Shown piece after piece: positions 6,111 to 7,033 of a DNA stretch of 7,033 bases. Made by a program: the position numbers and the translations under genes. Source of the stretch: Hyphomicrobiales bacterium. Lineage in GTDB: Bacteria; Pseudomonadota; Alphaproteobacteria; Rhizobiales; S144-35. The DNA is taken from contig WGBT01000003.1 of the NCBI GenBank assembly GCA_015494185.1, positions 1 through 7,033 on the forward strand, given 5' to 3'. The first letter of the stretch is position 1, and each line of letters starts with the position of its first letter. The notes beneath the pieces are model-generated. The model did no database searches. It was not told the DNA's origin and saw nothing but the letters and a program-made list of their open reading frames with translations.

Positions 6111-6141
6111 GAACAGGCTCTTGTGAGCCTGTTCCTTTTTT
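6111..6141 (+). terminator. Rho-independent terminator at the end of the cso operon
   Basis: Perfect 10-bp stem GAACAGGCTC/GAGCCTGTTC (6111-6120 with 6125-6134), loop TTGT, then C and six T. It lies about 150 nt after the last csoS1 stop on the operon strand. The same palindrome could also be two facing insertion-sequence tips, because the decayed transposase begins just to the right. Confidence 0.85.
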
Positions 6142-6168
6142 AAGGCAGATTTTAATGTTTTAAGGCAG
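6138..6168 (+). repeat. Short direct repeat TTTTAAGGCAG, two copies 20 bp apart
   Basis: Identical 11-mers at 6138-6148 and 6158-6168; the first overlaps the terminator T-tract. Meaning unknown; possibly slippage or part of the mobile-element end. Confidence 0.6.
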
Positions 6169-7015
6169 GCACGACACCAGCTTTTGAAGCCCTTGTGTTT
6201 CTGTATGCTCCGAGGGCAAAACCGGGGCCATTTTGTTGTGTTCCCGTGAACCAAGCGCATTTGTGGTTTGGGGTACTGTGGAGGTGCTGGGAAGGCCCAT
6301 TTCAATGCGGCCCAAAAGATTGGGGCGAGCCGGTTGATCATCTGGAAGTTGTCGCCCGCCCACAACCGCCGGAATGGTGTTCACGGCATTGCTCAGCAAA
6401 TGCGCCGGATCGTTGCGGCCCACATATTCATTGCCCATGCCACCCATGCCCATGCGGTGGGCCTTCAGATGGTCAATCAACTCTTGCTGGCCCCGCTTGC
6501 CCACCGCCGCCGCCGTTCGCCACGCTCCCGCCGGATCACTGGCGTCACGCCCCGCTTCTGACTGGCGGTGAACAGCCGGCGGGTGAACAACCCGGCGTCT
6601 GTAGGCCGGCCCCAGCCCGTGACCACGATAACCGTCGTTCACATAGACCCACTCCAGCGTCGTGCCCATAAGCTGCTCAATCTACTAGATCACCGGCAGC
6701 ACCATGCGCAGAGTGTGCCCGTCATTTCGGGCCTGCCTGGGCAGAGCGCCTTGACATGCATCACCCCCCCCTGCGAACGCCGCCACGGGGTGGCTACCGA
6801 TACCTTCCTCCCCAGCGCTCACGGCTTGCGTGTCTTGCCCTTGGCGATGCTTTCACCTTCGGCGCGTGCTGCGAATGATCCAGCAAAACACCCTGCCTAT
6901 CATAAGCCGCAATCTGGCGCGGGCCATGAAAGCCTACCATCCTCCCACCAGGATATTCATGCCCCCACACCCGCGCCTTAGAGGCCAATTCAAAACTTAA
7001 GTTGAGTGATATCAA
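6160..7015 (-). pseudogene. Decayed IS5-like transposase, multiply frameshifted, partial at right edge
   Basis: Read on the - strand from the right edge leftward, short matches to the IS5-like DDE transposase pattern appear in order but in different frames: HAPKV at 6854-6868, KGKTRKP at 6822-6842, KVSVATPWRRSQGG at about 6766-6806, WVYVNDGYRGHG at about 6614-6652 (the usual VDKGYRGH with the second catalytic Asp), QKRGVTPVIRRE at about 6525-6560, and DHLKAHRMG at 6449-6475. At least four frame breaks and several stops separate them, and the catalytic Glu expected near DHLK is not in its usual place. A short duplication (MGMGGMG) interrupts the HRMGRN motif. The N-terminal half would lie beyond 7033. 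It cannot encode active transposase. The family call rests on remembered motifs, so the exact subgroup is open. Confidence 0.72.
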
Positions 7016-7033
7016 CCAGTTGTGCTTCCATTG

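Noticed and set aside
6195..6981. Plus-strand open frames (6195-6671 and 6568-6981)
   Set aside because: Pro/His/Cys-rich, with no ribosome binding sites; antisense to the decayed transposase whose motifs are readable on the other strand.

Overview
This window is most of an alpha-carboxysome (cso) operon from a chemoautotrophic bacterium, most likely a proteobacterium. All real genes are on the + strand and follow the classic order csoS2 - csoSCA (csoS3) - csoS4A - csoS4B - csoS1 - csoS1. The Rubisco genes cbbL/cbbS normally lie just upstream of csoS2 and would be outside the left edge. The sequence does not fix genus or species.

Layout: bases 1-2750 encode the intrinsically disordered scaffold CsoS2. 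It enters from the left edge and is split into two overlapping frames (1-1491 and 1443-2750) by one apparent -1 frame change near base 1443. Basic N-terminal Rubisco-binding repeats, six middle repeats and a C-terminal shell-anchoring region are all recognisable. An unusual linker of about 155 residues, very rich in Asn-Gly, sits between the middle and C-terminal regions. Bases 2777-4405 encode the carboxysomal beta-type carbonic anhydrase with its zinc ligands intact. Bases 4405-4952 encode the two pentameric vertex proteins CsoS4A and CsoS4B, translationally coupled by 1-4 nt overlaps. Two major shell hexamer proteins follow (5032-5328, 98 aa; 5625-5957, 110 aa), 97% identical in DNA over 260 nt and separated by a roughly 300-bp AT-richer spacer. 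A strong intrinsic terminator (6111-6141) closes the operon.

From about 6160 to the right edge the + strand holds no credible gene. The - strand carries a heavily decayed, multiply frameshifted IS5-like transposase remnant. No csoS1D or bacterioferritin-like gene follows, as would be seen in the Halothiobacillus arrangement, so the operon is shortened or rearranged here.

How the genes work together: CsoS2 links Rubisco (N-terminal repeats) to the shell (middle and C-terminal parts). CsoS1 hexamers tile the facets and CsoS4 pentamers cap the vertices. CsoSCA converts bicarbonate to CO2 inside. This is a known system; what is distinctive is the frame break in csoS2, the Asn-Gly linker, the homogenised csoS1 pair and the mobile-element debris at the 3' boundary.
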